Shown: positions 16,019 through 24,669, numbered from the stretch's first letter. The stretch is 64,000 nucleotides of DNA from Kineosporiaceae bacterium (GCA_016713225.1 JADJPO010000005.1:1-64000), one strand, 5' to 3'. The notes: a model not told the origin generated them from the sequence alone. Numbers and translations are program-made.

Positions 16019-17638
16019 ATGCTCCTCATCCGGATTGGAGACGAGGAGTGGACGCTCGGCGAGCGTCTACCGGGTGGAGAGGGCGGACACGGTGTCGTGT
16101 ACGAGTGTCATTCCAGGGCGGGGCAGACGGCTGCCGTCAAGCTCGTGGAGAAGGTCACTGGTGCTGACCGCGAGCTACTCATAGCCGAAGGCGTCAAGAG
16201 TCTCCACGGGGTCATCCCTGTCTGGGGGACAGGCGAGACTGACTCACACTTCGCTCTCCTCATGCCCCTAGCTGGCCCACCGCTTGACGTGTACCTGGAC
16301 ATGTTGGAGCCGCTGCCATACGACGAGGCATATCCGATCTTGATCGAGATTGCCACCGACCTGGTTGAGATCCACGAGCGCGGCGTGGTTCATCAAGACC
16401 TCAAGCCAGGCAATGTGCTGTGGTGGGACGGCGCCTGGCGGCTCAGCGACTTCGGCATCTCGCGCTACGCCGACGCAACACCGACGCTGCAGTCAAGGAA
16501 CCGACGCACCACCTCGGCCTACGCCGCGCCCGAACAGTGGCGCGGTGAGCGAGTATCCCCAGCGGCAGACATCTACGCCTTTGGCGTGATCTGTCACGAA
16601 GCCCTGACGCGCACTCATCCCTTCCGGGGGCCGGAAGTCGAGGAATACCGAAACCAACAGCTGCATCATGTACCGCCCGATCTCCGAGGGGCGCCGCCCC
16701 ATGTGGCAGTCCTCGTCATGGAGTGTCTCGCCAAGGCCCCCGAAGCCCGGCCATCGGCGGATGAACTCGTCCGCAGGCTCAAGTTCCGACCTTCCGAGCG
16801 CTCGGCGAGCGAGGGCATCCGCATGCTCCAAGACGCCAAGGTCGCCACCACCAGAAGCCAACTGGTTCAGGGCGCTCGAAGATCTCAAGAGCGGTCTGCG
16901 GCCGAAAAGCGCGCCGCGTTGCGGGAGGCTGCGGCTGGGCAACTGTCTGCACTTCAGCACGAGGTCATCGACCGGCTTCGTTCTTCCGTCGACGGACTAA
17001 CCTTGACCGAAAGTGAGGGGCTCAAGATCCTACGCGCTGGTCCGGCGGGTCTGGCGCTACACCCCCCAAATCTCAAAGAGCCCGGACGCTATCCTCGGGC
17101 TGGGCAAGAAGTATTTGACCCCATGCCCTTTGAAGTCCTAGCGTCAAGCACGATTGCCGTCGGGCGGCTCGTGCCGGGCAAGTATGCGTTCGTCGGCCGC
17201 GCTCACTCCCTCTACTACTGCAATCCGCCCCATTCTACTGGCTTTGCCTGGCACGAGATTGCGTTCAAGGGCGACCACGTCCTCGAGAAAGGGGACCACC
17301 TTCACCTCAGGGAACGCGTGACCGAGGGCTGCGACTGCTATGAGTGCCGTCCCACCACCGAGGGGCAGTATCGTCCTCACGCCCTTGAACACACGTGGAT
17401 CAGGGACTACCTCGGCACCGTCATGAACGGCAAATCAAGCTACATCAAACAGGCTTGGCCACTCACACGCCTGGTCGCCGGGGACCTGGACGAGTTCGTC
17501 GATCGCTGGGCACGCTGGCTAGCGATGGCGGCCCAAGGCAGTCTGACAAGAGACACTGACCGCTGGCCTCCTCCCCCTCGTAAGAAGGCGCCACCGCCCC
17601 AATCTCCCTGGAAGTCCGTTAGGAAATGGATGCGCTAG
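16019..17638 (+). CDS. Serine/threonine protein kinase with unknown C-terminal domain
   Basis: A 539-residue soluble kinase. The glycine loop is GGEGGHGVVYE, the ATP Lys is K41 (AAVKLVEK), the catalytic loop is VVHQDLKPGN (H125-Q126-D127: Gln replaces Arg, so a non-RD kinase), SDFGISR carries the metal-binding D144, and YAAPEQW is the APE motif. Residues about 290-539 form an extra domain with CDCYECRP, a possible metal site, and no membrane segment or PASTA repeat. Unlike housekeeping PknA/PknB it sits on a mobile element next to a Clp-N-like gene. That context suggests a phage-sensing role, which is inference. Confidence 0.85.
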   Translation: MLLIRIGDEEWTLGERLPGGEGGHGVVYECHSRAGQTAAVKLVEKVTGADRELLIAEGVKSLHGVIPVWGTGETDSHFALLMPLAGPPLDVYLDMLEPLPYDEAYPILIEIATDLVEIHERGVVHQDLKPGNVLWWDGAWRLSDFGISRYADATPTLQSRNRRTTSAYAAPEQWRGERVSPAADIYAFGVICHEALTRTHPFRGPEVEEYRNQQLHHVPPDLRGAPPHVAVLVMECLAKAPEARPSADELVRRLKFRPSERSASEGIRMLQDAKVATTRSQLVQGARRSQERSAAEKRAALREAAAGQLSALQHEVIDRLRSSVDGLTLTESEGLKILRAGPAGLALHPPNLKEPGRYPRAGQEVFDPMPFEVLASSTIAVGRLVPGKYAFVGRAHSLYYCNPPHSTGFAWHEIAFKGDHVLEKGDHLHLRERVTEGCDCYECRPTTEGQYRPHALEHTWIRDYLGTVMNGKSSYIKQAWPLTRLVAGDLDEFVDRWARWLAMAAQGSLTRDTDRWPPPPRKKAPPPQSPWKSVRKWMR

Positions 17639-17840
17639 TGAGTAGGCTCTTCTCAACCGCCAGCTGAGGGGCACGAGGTCACGATTGAGTAAGTGGCTGC
17701 GTTCGTACTGACGACGCCTTGCACGGTGCACCAGCCCCAACCTTCTAAATCAGCTAGAAGACTCGGGTTGGTGCCGGTATATCGCTCCGGCGGGCGTCCG
17801 ACTTCCGGATGGACTGTCACATCCAGTTGATTACCTGTTC

Positions 17841-17863
17841 GTCGCTACCCGTTGAGTAGCGAC
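17841..17863. terminator. Hairpin after the CHAP/FG-GAP gene
   Basis: GTCGCTAC and GTAGCGAC form a perfect 8-bp stem with a 7-base loop, 23 bases past the minus-strand stop. No T run follows. The 250-base gap between the kinase and this gene is otherwise empty to my reading. Confidence 0.4.
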
Positions 17864-17885
17864 CTGTGCCCGATGAACCAGAGGT

Positions 17886-19478
17886 TCAGCTGAACAGCAG
17901 GTTCTGCCAGGCCCAGCTGTCGTTCCAGGCCATGGCGGGACTGCTTGACCCGTTGAACACCCAGAGATTCGAGCAGGCTGCGCCGCACCGGGCCAACATC
18001 CCGACGTCGGCCTTGCCGTCGCCGTTGAAGTCGCCGGAGAAGGGCTTCAGATTCTCCCAGGTCCAGGCATCGCTCCACGTCACGGTCGGGCTCGCCGATA
18101 CGCCAGTTGCTGATCCGTTGAACACCCACAGGTTGGAGTTGGGTGTCGCGCGGGCGAGGATACCGACGTCCGCCTTGCCGTCGCCGTTGAAGTCGCCGGA
18201 GAAGGGCTTCAGATTCTCCCAGGTCCAGGCGCCATTCCAGACGAACGTGGGGTTACTTGCCCCGTTGAACGTGTACAGGTTCGCACACGCTGTGCCGCAC
18301 CTGGTCAGCATGGCGACCTCGCTCTTGCCATCACCGTTGAAGTCGCCGGAGAAGGGCTTCAGGTTCGTCCATGCCCAAGCACCGGACCAGCCGATTGTTG
18401 GAGCGGCAACCCCGTTCGCGGTTCCGTTGAGTACCCACAAGTTCGAGCAGGTCGAACCGCAGCTCGCGAGAAGACCAACGTCGGTCTTCCCATCGTTGTT
18501 GAAGTCGCCAGCCAACGGCTTGAGATTCTGCCAGGCCCAGGTGTCAGCCCAGACCTGCGTCGGCGACGTCAGGCCAACAGCGCTCCCATAGAAGAAGGAG
18601 AGGCTTGCCGATGCGCTCCCCGTCTTGTAGAGGACGGCCAGGTCACCGTACTGATCGCCGTTGAAGTTGCCGGCGAGAACCTTCTCACCTTCCCAATACC
18701 AGGTCGAACTCTGCCACCGGAAGACCGGACTGCCAAGTCCGGAGGCAGATCCAGGAAACACCCATAGGTTGGTCCCCGGGGCGCCTGCCCTGGCCAGGAC
18801 GGCAACATCAGCCTTGCCATCGCCGTTGAAGTCGCCGGACACCTGGTAGGGAGTGTCGTAGCGGCCGACGGGACATCCTGTCCACCAGTTCCACGAGAAG
18901 TATCCGTGGTCAGTGGGGCAGGTGTCGGAGGCGTTGAGAACCCCGTCGCCATCAGTGTCGTTCAGCGGCTGCGTCAAGATGTCCTTGAAGTGGATGAACT
19001 TCGTGACTGTGCTCGCCGCGATGGTTCGGGTGTTGTAGAGATGGGTGCCCGATCCGGTATCGAAGTTGTATTCCTCGATGGTGACATTGGTGCTGTTCAC
19101 GGACTCCACCCAAGCCACATGCCCCGACCACCAAGCAACCGCGCCGGCTGCAGCAGTGCTGTCGACGGCGTAGTTGTTGTCCACCGCCCAATCGCGCCAC
19201 TGTCCAGCGTCTCCGATGGCCCGAGGCATCTCGAAGCCGTTGCGCCCGTGGAGGCGCCATGCCACGAATGAAGTGCACTCGCGGTTCCAGTACCCCCAGT
19301 CGTCAACCACGCTATCCGCAGCGTTGGGCTCACGCCATTGAGCCGGATAGTCGTTGCTGGCCGCGTGGGCAGGAAGCGCTGACGCGATCCCTGACAGCAC
19401 TGCGAGGAGAATCCCCAGCATCAACGCAATACCCGCGCTCGCGGGTCGGCGCCTTGCTGAGAGAGTCGTCGTTTCCAC
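17886..19478 (-). CDS. Secreted CHAP-domain protein with FG-GAP/VCBS-type repeats
   Basis: A 530-residue exported protein. A signal peptide (SAGIALMLGILLAVLSGIAS, then ALPAHA) leads into a CHAP amidase/peptidase domain: nucleophile Cys in NRECTSFVAWRLHG, His in GHVAWVESVN. A calcium-type loop (DTDGDGVLNASDTCP) follows, then about seven repeats, each with a GDFNGDGKADVA-like Ca loop and NLWVFNGS. CHAP enzymes cut peptidoglycan, so it may loosen the wall for transfer, or act as a lysin or adhesin. The GTG at 19478 follows AGAAGGGAG. The unusual point is a wall hydrolase fused to a likely beta-propeller. Confidence 0.8.
   Translation of the reverse strand: METTTLSARRRPASAGIALMLGILLAVLSGIASALPAHAASNDYPAQWREPNAADSVVDDWGYWNRECTSFVAWRLHGRNGFEMPRAIGDAGQWRDWAVDNNYAVDSTAAAGAVAWWSGHVAWVESVNSTNVTIEEYNFDTGSGTHLYNTRTIAASTVTKFIHFKDILTQPLNDTDGDGVLNASDTCPTDHGYFSWNWWTGCPVGRYDTPYQVSGDFNGDGKADVAVLARAGAPGTNLWVFPGSASGLGSPVFRWQSSTWYWEGEKVLAGNFNGDQYGDLAVLYKTGSASASLSFFYGSAVGLTSPTQVWADTWAWQNLKPLAGDFNNDGKTDVGLLASCGSTCSNLWVLNGTANGVAAPTIGWSGAWAWTNLKPFSGDFNGDGKSEVAMLTRCGTACANLYTFNGASNPTFVWNGAWTWENLKPFSGDFNGDGKADVGILARATPNSNLWVFNGSATGVSASPTVTWSDAWTWENLKPFSGDFNGDGKADVGMLARCGAACSNLWVFNGSSSPAMAWNDSWAWQNLLFS
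18009..18840 (-). repeat. Direct DNA repeats inside the FG-GAP coding region
   Basis: Blocks reading CCGTTGAAGTCGCCGGAGAA recur almost unchanged at about 18020, 18182 and 18334, with diverged copies near 18500, 18660 and 18825; most are about 150-165 bases apart and match the protein repeat unit. Such identity allows copy-number change by recombination or slippage. They are coding repeats, not a CRISPR array. Confidence 0.7.
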
Positions 19479-19654
19479 GACGAGCTCCCTTCTGGGCCTG
19501 GTACTACGCTTCCCAGGCTCCGCAGTTGCCTTAGTGAGGGCAGGCGACTGCGGAGCCAAGAAATACGCGAGCATATTATGTATGGAATCGTGAGAAAATG
19601 CAAGACCAGCCTCTCGATGTAAGTATTGATGTGTTGTACAATCGAAACATTCAC

Positions 19655-20185
19655 ATGAGTGACTCAATGATTCTTGGTCTCGATTCTGGTGGATTAAAGC
19701 GAGTTGGCGTGCATGCGTTGCAGCTAGCGGCGGTGGCTGTCGTCGCGTTCGTAGCCTGGCACAGCACGCGGGATGGATATCAATGGGCAGGTATTGGAAC
19801 AGTCGAGTTATCGCGACCCTCCACGCAGGACATTCTCCGGACAAAGGCGTCAATTCGCGCAACAGACACTGTTCCGTGGTTTGGGCATGGGTATACCACC
19901 TATCGCATCCTTAGTTTCTCTGATGCGCCCGAAGGGGTGGATGCGAACCTAGGTCACAACGTCTGCACAATCCGTTCCACCTCGATGGCTAGCTCTTGCG
20001 TTGTTGAGGGACCAGAAGGCGAATGGAGGTGTGGATCGTTGAGGCTCCGAGCAGGGCTCGCGGTACTCAAGTTGTCGCGAACCCCGTGTTTCATGGACTC
20101 CAATAGTGAGTACCGAGAACGATCCTTCCCGCGGTCATTGGCGAGGCTCGTGGCAGCACACCGCCCCGTCGGTGGCGGAAAGTAG
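19655..20185 (+). CDS. Hypothetical single-pass membrane protein
   Basis: A 176-residue frame with one hydrophobic segment (VHALQLAAVAVVAFVAW) near the N-terminus and a polar remainder without recognised motifs. It sits in AT-richer DNA, has no clear ribosome site, and its codon pattern is weak in the second half, so it may not be a gene. It lies divergent from the CHAP gene and ends nine bases before the Abi pair. Confidence 0.3.
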   Translation: MSDSMILGLDSGGLKRVGVHALQLAAVAVVAFVAWHSTRDGYQWAGIGTVELSRPSTQDILRTKASIRATDTVPWFGHGYTTYRILSFSDAPEGVDANLGHNVCTIRSTSMASSCVVEGPEGEWRCGSLRLRAGLAVLKLSRTPCFMDSNSEYRERSFPRSLARLVAAHRPVGGGK

Positions 20186-20194
20186 AGTACGCCA

Positions 20195-20575
20195 GTGAGT
20201 ACGGATACTGCACAACCCGACATCGTCAGTCGCTCTGCGCGGCGCGCCTTCCGTGAGATCGCCCCAGCCATCGTCGTCCGCGAGATCCATGGCTTGTGGC
20301 AGGACGAGGGCTTCATGCCCGCGCAACCCTCACCCACCGAGAGCGGCGAGAGACGAGCCCTCTACCAGGGCTACCTCGACGCGGTGGACTGGGCCGATCC
20401 AAACATGGTCGAACGTGCTGTGCGCGTCTTCGAGCAGACCGCGAAGCATGTCGATCCCGAGTACCGGAAGACGGCCTACGAGGCCATCGAACGCGACGGC
20501 TACAAGGTTGACGACGAGGGCCGCATCGGCGGCGGCCCAGTTGCCTCACTGCGCGAGGGCGCCTTGCCAGCTTGA
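20195..20575 (+). pseudogene. Abortive-infection family protein, N-terminal part (split gene)
   Basis: 126 residues from a GTG, with segments SARRAFREIAPAIVVREIHGLWQDEGF, GYLDAVDWADPNMVERAVRVFE and a C-terminal GRIGGGPVASLREGALPA. As I recall them, homologues carry this N-terminal part and the Abi_C domain in one polypeptide of about 270 residues. Here a TGA falls in a TTGA overlap, and the next frame resumes LSDPTAIREHL exactly where the protein should continue, consistent with loss of one base near 20569-20572. It may be a real split into two coupled proteins or a consensus error. Confidence 0.65.
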
Positions 20576-21030
20576 GCGACCCAACAGCAATACGCGAACA
20601 CTTGGACCGCATCACCCGAGCAATCGGCGCAGGCGACCCTGCCCAAGCCATCGGCTCGGCCAAGGAGCTCATCGAGAGCACCGCCAAGATCGTCCTTCGT
20701 GAGACCGGGCGACCGGTAGACGATGCGTGGGACCTCCCGAAGCTGGTCCTCGAAGCGCAAGTCGCGCTCAGGGTTCACCCCACGACCGCGCAGCCCAGCC
20801 CCGACGGCAGCGACGGCGTGAAGCGCATCCTTGGAGCCGTCACCAGCATCGCGGCAGGCGTGGCCGAGCTACGCAACCGTGGCTACGGCACCGGGCATAG
20901 CACAGGCGGCCCGCGTGTGGGCCTATCGGCGCGCCACGCTCATCTAGCTGTGTCGGCGGCGCGGCTCTGGTGCGAGTTCATGCTCGACACCCTCGGAGAT
21001 CCGGGCGCGCCTTGGAGGAAGTCTGATTGA
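20572..21030 (+). CDS. Abi_C domain protein (C-terminal part of split abortive-infection protein)
   Basis: 152 residues starting at a TTG that overlaps the stop of the previous frame. The Abi_C hallmark is clear: QAIGSAKELIESTAKIVLRE, VTSIAAGVAELRNRGYGTGH and ARHAHLAVSAARLWCEFMLDTL. Abi_C proteins are linked to phage exclusion; the biochemical action is not well known. Next to the Pycsar-like locus this fits a defence island. Confidence 0.8.
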   Translation: MSDPTAIREHLDRITRAIGAGDPAQAIGSAKELIESTAKIVLRETGRPVDDAWDLPKLVLEAQVALRVHPTTAQPSPDGSDGVKRILGAVTSIAAGVAELRNRGYGTGHSTGGPRVGLSARHAHLAVSAARLWCEFMLDTLGDPGAPWRKSD

Positions 21031-21072
21031 TGATCTAGGACTATGTAAGGGGAGTCTTCGCGGCGGCTACTA

Positions 21073-21805
21073 CTACGTGCAGTGCTCCTCATACCAGTCG
21101 TGCATCTTGGGGTCGATGACGTTGGCTACATAGCAGCCAAGAGACCAATCCTTCTTGACCAGTCTCACGTTGTCCTTATCGAGGTTCCCAGCGAATGTGT
21201 CATCAATCATGATGGGTGGTGAAGGAAAGAGCCCTTTGCTGCCCTGTGCCGCTAGCTTGGCGGCGGCATTCACGACGTCACCCATATACACGACATCCGC
21301 CAGTCCACTACCGTTGTAGCCAGCCTTGATCATCAGTGCTCGTCCATAAGCCATACCAATCCCCACCCGGATGGGGTCGGTGTACCCAGCCTTGCGGAGC
21401 TTGTAGTTGAGCACCTCAACCAGGGTGTTCACACGGGCCCGCAACGGCGAAGACTTCGTCAATGTTGCTCCTAGCCGGCGTGTTGAGGACAGCCCACACC
21501 CCGTCGCCCACGATGTTGACCTCGCGCGCCAACCGAGTGCCGTTGAGAATTGCCACCATTTCGGAGATGTAGGCGCGGTAGAGCTTGGCCAGCTCCGGGC
21601 GTTGGTACTTGCTGGGCAGCTTGGACGAGTCGCGGATGTCCACGAACAGGGCGGAGCAGTAGGCATAGAAGCCGTTGGCGTACGTCAGCCGATCGCGGTC
21701 CGGCAGTGCGTCAACTTCTTCGTAGCTCGACTGCGACTGCGCCAGGATGCTATCCAACCGGGCGAAGCTGGCGATGTGGTCATACGGCTTGTAGTTGCTG
21801 TCCAC
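21073..21805 (-). pseudogene. Second nucleotide cyclase (class III) of the Pycsar-like locus, one-base frameshift
   Basis: An about 244-residue cyclase domain with the two metal-binding Asp in ALFVDIRDSSKL (D56) and EVNIVGDGVWAVL (D101). The later half, RVNTLVEVLNYKLRK, IRVGIGMAYGRALM, DVVYMGDVVNAAAKLA, is in another frame because of an extra C within 21438-21440 (minus strand GGG for GG). It begins 7 bases after the effector stop. It differs clearly from cyclase A, so it is not a recent duplicate. If intact, the locus has two cyclases for one effector. Confidence 0.75.
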
Positions 21806-21812
21806 CAGTGCC

Positions 21813-22385
21813 CTACCTCTTCATCGCGATGATCGTGGCCACCGCGCCGAGCGTCAGGACGTCGACCAGGAGCGCCCGGATGGCGCGGTCCGCCCAGCGG
21901 TACTTCCGCTGCGCCACCGTCGCGTTCGCATGGATTTGCTGGCTCAGGTGGCGCACAAGGTCATCTCGGTTCGTCGCCAGGGTGTGCAGGACGGCTGCGT
22001 AGCTCGGCGAGTCGCCCTGGTACGCGCGGGCCACATCATGGAAGAACAGCGGGTTGGCGGTGTCGGGCGGGTGTGTCTGCTGCAGCCGGAGTCGCGGGTA
22101 TAGGCCGGCCATCGCGCACACACCTGCGACGAAGATCGCTACGCCACACACTGCTGCAGACAGGTTGAAGATCGCGCTGGCGTGCCCGCGATCCTTCACG
22201 AGGTTGAACAGCACCCCGCCCGTCACGCCGGTAGCAGCCAAGGTGACGCCGAGCTTCGTCTCAGCGTGCTTGACCCAGTCATTGACTAGCGAGAGCGCCT
22301 TCCACGCCTGGTCGGGGTCAGGCGGCACCAGCACGGTCACCGCTGCGTCAGGCGGAGCCGCAGCTGAGGGCTTCTGTCGCCTCAT
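21813..22385 (-). CDS. Pycsar effector, membrane type (PycTM-like)
   Basis: A 190-residue protein with the Pycsar-effector signature WKALSLVNDWVKHAETKLGV, followed by hydrophobic segments (VTLAATGVTGGVLFNLV, LSAAVCGVAIFVAGVCAMAG) and a last one at the C-terminus (ALLVDVLTLGAVATIIAM). PycTM effectors respond to cCMP or cUMP made by a paired cyclase upon phage infection and damage the membrane. Its ATG overlaps the cyclase A stop (ATGA), and a second cyclase follows. Confidence 0.85.
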   Translation of the reverse strand: MRRQKPSAAAPPDAAVTVLVPPDPDQAWKALSLVNDWVKHAETKLGVTLAATGVTGGVLFNLVKDRGHASAIFNLSAAVCGVAIFVAGVCAMAGLYPRLRLQQTHPPDTANPLFFHDVARAYQGDSPSYAAVLHTLATNRDDLVRHLSQQIHANATVAQRKYRWADRAIRALLVDVLTLGAVATIIAMKR

Positions 22386-23305
22386 GACGCGAGGCCGCGC
22401 GTGTGCGCCAGGCGCAGCGCCCGCTCGTTGCGGGCCTTGCTGCGGATCGCCGACAGCATCTGGCTGGCTGCGACGGCCTTACGCGCCTCGGTCACCTCAT
22501 CGCGGTGACGCTTGCCGTCGAGCACTGCCGTGCAGTACTCGTCCCCATGCACCGAGCACCAGCTGGCGTCCAGGACGCGGCCCTGGGCTTCTGCGTCGCC
22601 GTCCGGCAGACGCTCGATCTCAGCGTCCTTCCAGAGGGTGTCGCTCGGCCCGTCGCTGCAGGTGCAGCTGATCGACAAGTAGTCGTTCTTCTCCACGACG
22701 TCCCACACGGTGCCGGTGACCACCATCTGGTGACGCTCGGCTCCCTGGGCTGCCTTGGCGGCGTAGTTCACGGCCTTACCCGCCCACACCGGCTCCTGCT
22801 GAGCAGGGTTGCGCGGCGTCCCGATGCGCTTCACGAGGAGGCGACTGCTCGCGACGCCCACTTTGAACCCGGTCTCGGGCAGGTCGGGCCAGCGCTTCTC
22901 GAGCCGCTCGACCATGTCGACGCTGAAGGTCTTGATCGTGATGCCAGCGCACAGTGCCCGCTCGTACCGCAGGTCACCCCAGAAGAGCGCGACAGCTCCA
23001 TCGCCCTGGATAGCCAGGAAGTCCGCGTCGAACTGGTCGAACACCTTGACCACCCCGCCCGTGCTCGCCTCATAGATGCTGGCCGTCGAGGCGGCCCACT
23101 TGCCCGTCCCGAGCTTCGTCGAGTTCTTGAGGTCGGCGACGACCGCGACGGCATCGGTCACCTTGTGCCACCGCCGGGCCGTGATGGGCAGGTCGTTCAC
23201 GTCGAGCTTGTGGCCCTTATCCACCACCTCGGGTGTAGAGGCCAGCTCCGTCTTCACGGCCTCGTCGAGGTCGCCCAACAGGGCCTTCAGGTCGATCTCG
23301 GTCAC
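22382..23305 (-). CDS. Nucleotide cyclase of the Pycsar-like locus (PycC-like)
   Basis: A 307-residue class III cyclase with metal ligands D58 (AVVADLKNSTKLG) and D102 (LAIQGDGAVALFWG), then GFKVGVASSRLLVKRIG and WAGKAVNYAAKAAQ, the usual cyclase core. A C-terminal extension with Cys/His residues (ISCTCSDG, WCSVHGDEYC) may bind metal. The GTG start follows GAAAGGAAA. Coupled to a PycTM-type effector, it probably makes cUMP or cCMP; which one cannot be read here. Confidence 0.85.
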   Translation of the reverse strand: MTEIDLKALLGDLDEAVKTELASTPEVVDKGHKLDVNDLPITARRWHKVTDAVAVVADLKNSTKLGTGKWAASTASIYEASTGGVVKVFDQFDADFLAIQGDGAVALFWGDLRYERALCAGITIKTFSVDMVERLEKRWPDLPETGFKVGVASSRLLVKRIGTPRNPAQQEPVWAGKAVNYAAKAAQGAERHQMVVTGTVWDVVEKNDYLSISCTCSDGPSDTLWKDAEIERLPDGDAEAQGRVLDASWCSVHGDEYCTAVLDGKRHRDEVTEARKAVAASQMLSAIRSKARNERALRLAHTRGLAS

Positions 23306-23391
23306 TGGTGATTTCCTTTCACGCTCGTCGGTACGTCAACGAGGCTAGGGGCCACCACCGACAGGTTCGGTCACGCAGCGCAGCTGCACGG

Positions 23392-23737
23392 CTACAACCA
23401 ATCCGCCGAGCACCACAAATCATGGGATGAATGCCAGCCCACGGCCTTCGCCGAACCTCTGACTTCGAGCTGGAGCTGGCCGTGCTGCCAGGTGTGCCAG
23501 TCAGGCCGGTTCTTGAGGAGGAACAGCACCGGCGCGAAGGTCGGCTCCGCCACCGCGACTTGGAGCCGGGTGAAGAACATGAGGACCTTGGGGATCTCGC
23601 TGGCCGGGCCGATGAAGCGGATCAGCTGCGCGAACCCCTTCGCCTCCGGCCGCATAGCGCTTCGGCCACGCCCGGCCGAGGATGCGCTCCAGCTCGTCGA
23701 AGACCGTGACTGTCGCGGCACGACCGGCCGGGGTCAC
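23392..23737 (-). pseudogene. Hypothetical protein, frame broken by one extra base
   Basis: The GTG frame reads TVFDELERILGRAWPKRY and then continues in another frame as RPEAKGFAQLIRFIGPASEIPKVLM, LKNRPDWHTWQHGQLQLEV and WCSADWL to the stop at 23392. One extra C near 23653 explains the shift. I do not recognise the family. It ends a small minus-strand cluster with DUF1643 that precedes the Pycsar-like genes. Confidence 0.5.
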
Positions 23738-23740
23738 GCT

Positions 23741-23853
23741 TCACGTCGTAGCCACGTAGCGCAGCAGATCCCAGATGGCTTCCTCGGTGGTCGGACGCGG
23801 GGGAGGGGTGGGATGGCCGCACCGCTGAGCTGGTCGCCGTCGGCGATCTCCAT
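23741..23853 (-). pseudogene. Very small protein, frame broken
   Basis: Begins MEIADGDQLSG in one frame and ends RPTTEEAIWDLLRYVATT in another; an indel near 23810-23825 would join them into about 37 residues. It sits between DUF1643 and the next GTG, with spacing typical of an operon. Low certainty. Confidence 0.3.
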
Positions 23854-23870
23854 GCACCGAACCTTTACGG

Positions 23871-24428
23871 TCAGGTCCGACAGTCTCGTGGCAATGGGGC
23901 GGGGGTCATGCACATGGCGCTCACCTCGTTGCGTCGAAGAACCGAGGCCAGCCGCTCCTGGAAGGAGTTTCCTATTGCCCTTCCGTGCCGCTCGCTCACG
24001 TATTGATGCCACCGCGATGGATGACGAGACTCGCCGTTGAGCGTCCAGACTGGCAAGGGCACCGGCACCTGGGCGACCCGCTCAGCGATCCAGCTCAGCT
24101 GCTCGCGCTGATGCGCCGCCGCCTGACCATGCAAGCCACTTACACCCCACCCGGCCACAAGTGCTGTCGACGAGTCGAGGACCGCCGCCAGGCTGGGACG
24201 GGCCGCCTCCCAGCCGGCCGCCGTACTCCCGATGACGTTGATCTCGATGACGCTCTTGGTCGGGATGGCGAAGAGATTTGCTACCTGGATCTCAGCGCAA
24301 CCCAGCAGATCGGCGGCGACTCGCAGATGCCTAACAGTTGCCGTCCCGGCAGTCAGCGGTGGATTGAGCAGGATCGCACCGAGCGTGCCACCGACGATGC
24401 CGTCGGCCCGGGTCATGTCTTCACCCAC
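23871..24428 (-). CDS. DUF1643 family protein
   Basis: A 185-residue protein with the DUF1643 pattern: GAILLNPPLTAG, RVAADLLGCAEIQVANLFAI and STALVAGWGVSGLH. Family members occur on phages and genomic islands and have unknown function. Starts are GTG at 24428 or an ATG 12 bases later. A 16-codon frame just upstream overlaps this start, but I cannot tell whether it is translated. Codons past about residue 150 look less typical, so the true C-terminus could be affected by an indel. Confidence 0.6.
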   Translation of the reverse strand: MGEDMTRADGIVGGTLGAILLNPPLTAGTATVRHLRVAADLLGCAEIQVANLFAIPTKSVIEINVIGSTAAGWEAARPSLAAVLDSSTALVAGWGVSGLHGQAAAHQREQLSWIAERVAQVPVPLPVWTLNGESRHPSRWHQYVSERHGRAIGNSFQERLASVLRRNEVSAMCMTPAPLPRDCRT

Positions 24429-24618
24429 TATTCGTGATCGTTTCGCCGTTGAGGAGGTCCGACGCCTTCATAGCAGTCGATTGGCTTGCTCTCCTTCGTT
24501 GCGGCGTCGCCCAGGCGCACCGCCGAAGCGGGACGGACCACCAATCGGGCTGCTTGTGCCCCACGGACAACACCGCCGCTGCGTTCGACAAGAGCCTGGC
24601 ATCGAAGACTCTTACGCT

Positions 24619-24647
24619 TTCACCCTTGGTGACCGTTCAGTTACAAT
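24619..24647 (+). promoter_or_regulatory. Candidate promoter of the DUF6119-MTase-HerA-NurA cluster
   Basis: TTCACC at 24619-24624 and TACAAT at 24642-24647 are 17 bases apart, 22 bases before the ATG at 24670, with AAGGGA as ribosome site between. The spacing and -10 box fit the housekeeping sigma factor. Confidence 0.55.
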
Positions 24648-24669
24648 GATCACCTACGAAGGGATCTAG

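Noticed and set aside
18009..18840. Regularly spaced repeats that might suggest a CRISPR array
   Set aside because: Spacing of most copies is about 150-165 bases, repeats are in frame and encode FG-GAP units, and no cas gene is present.
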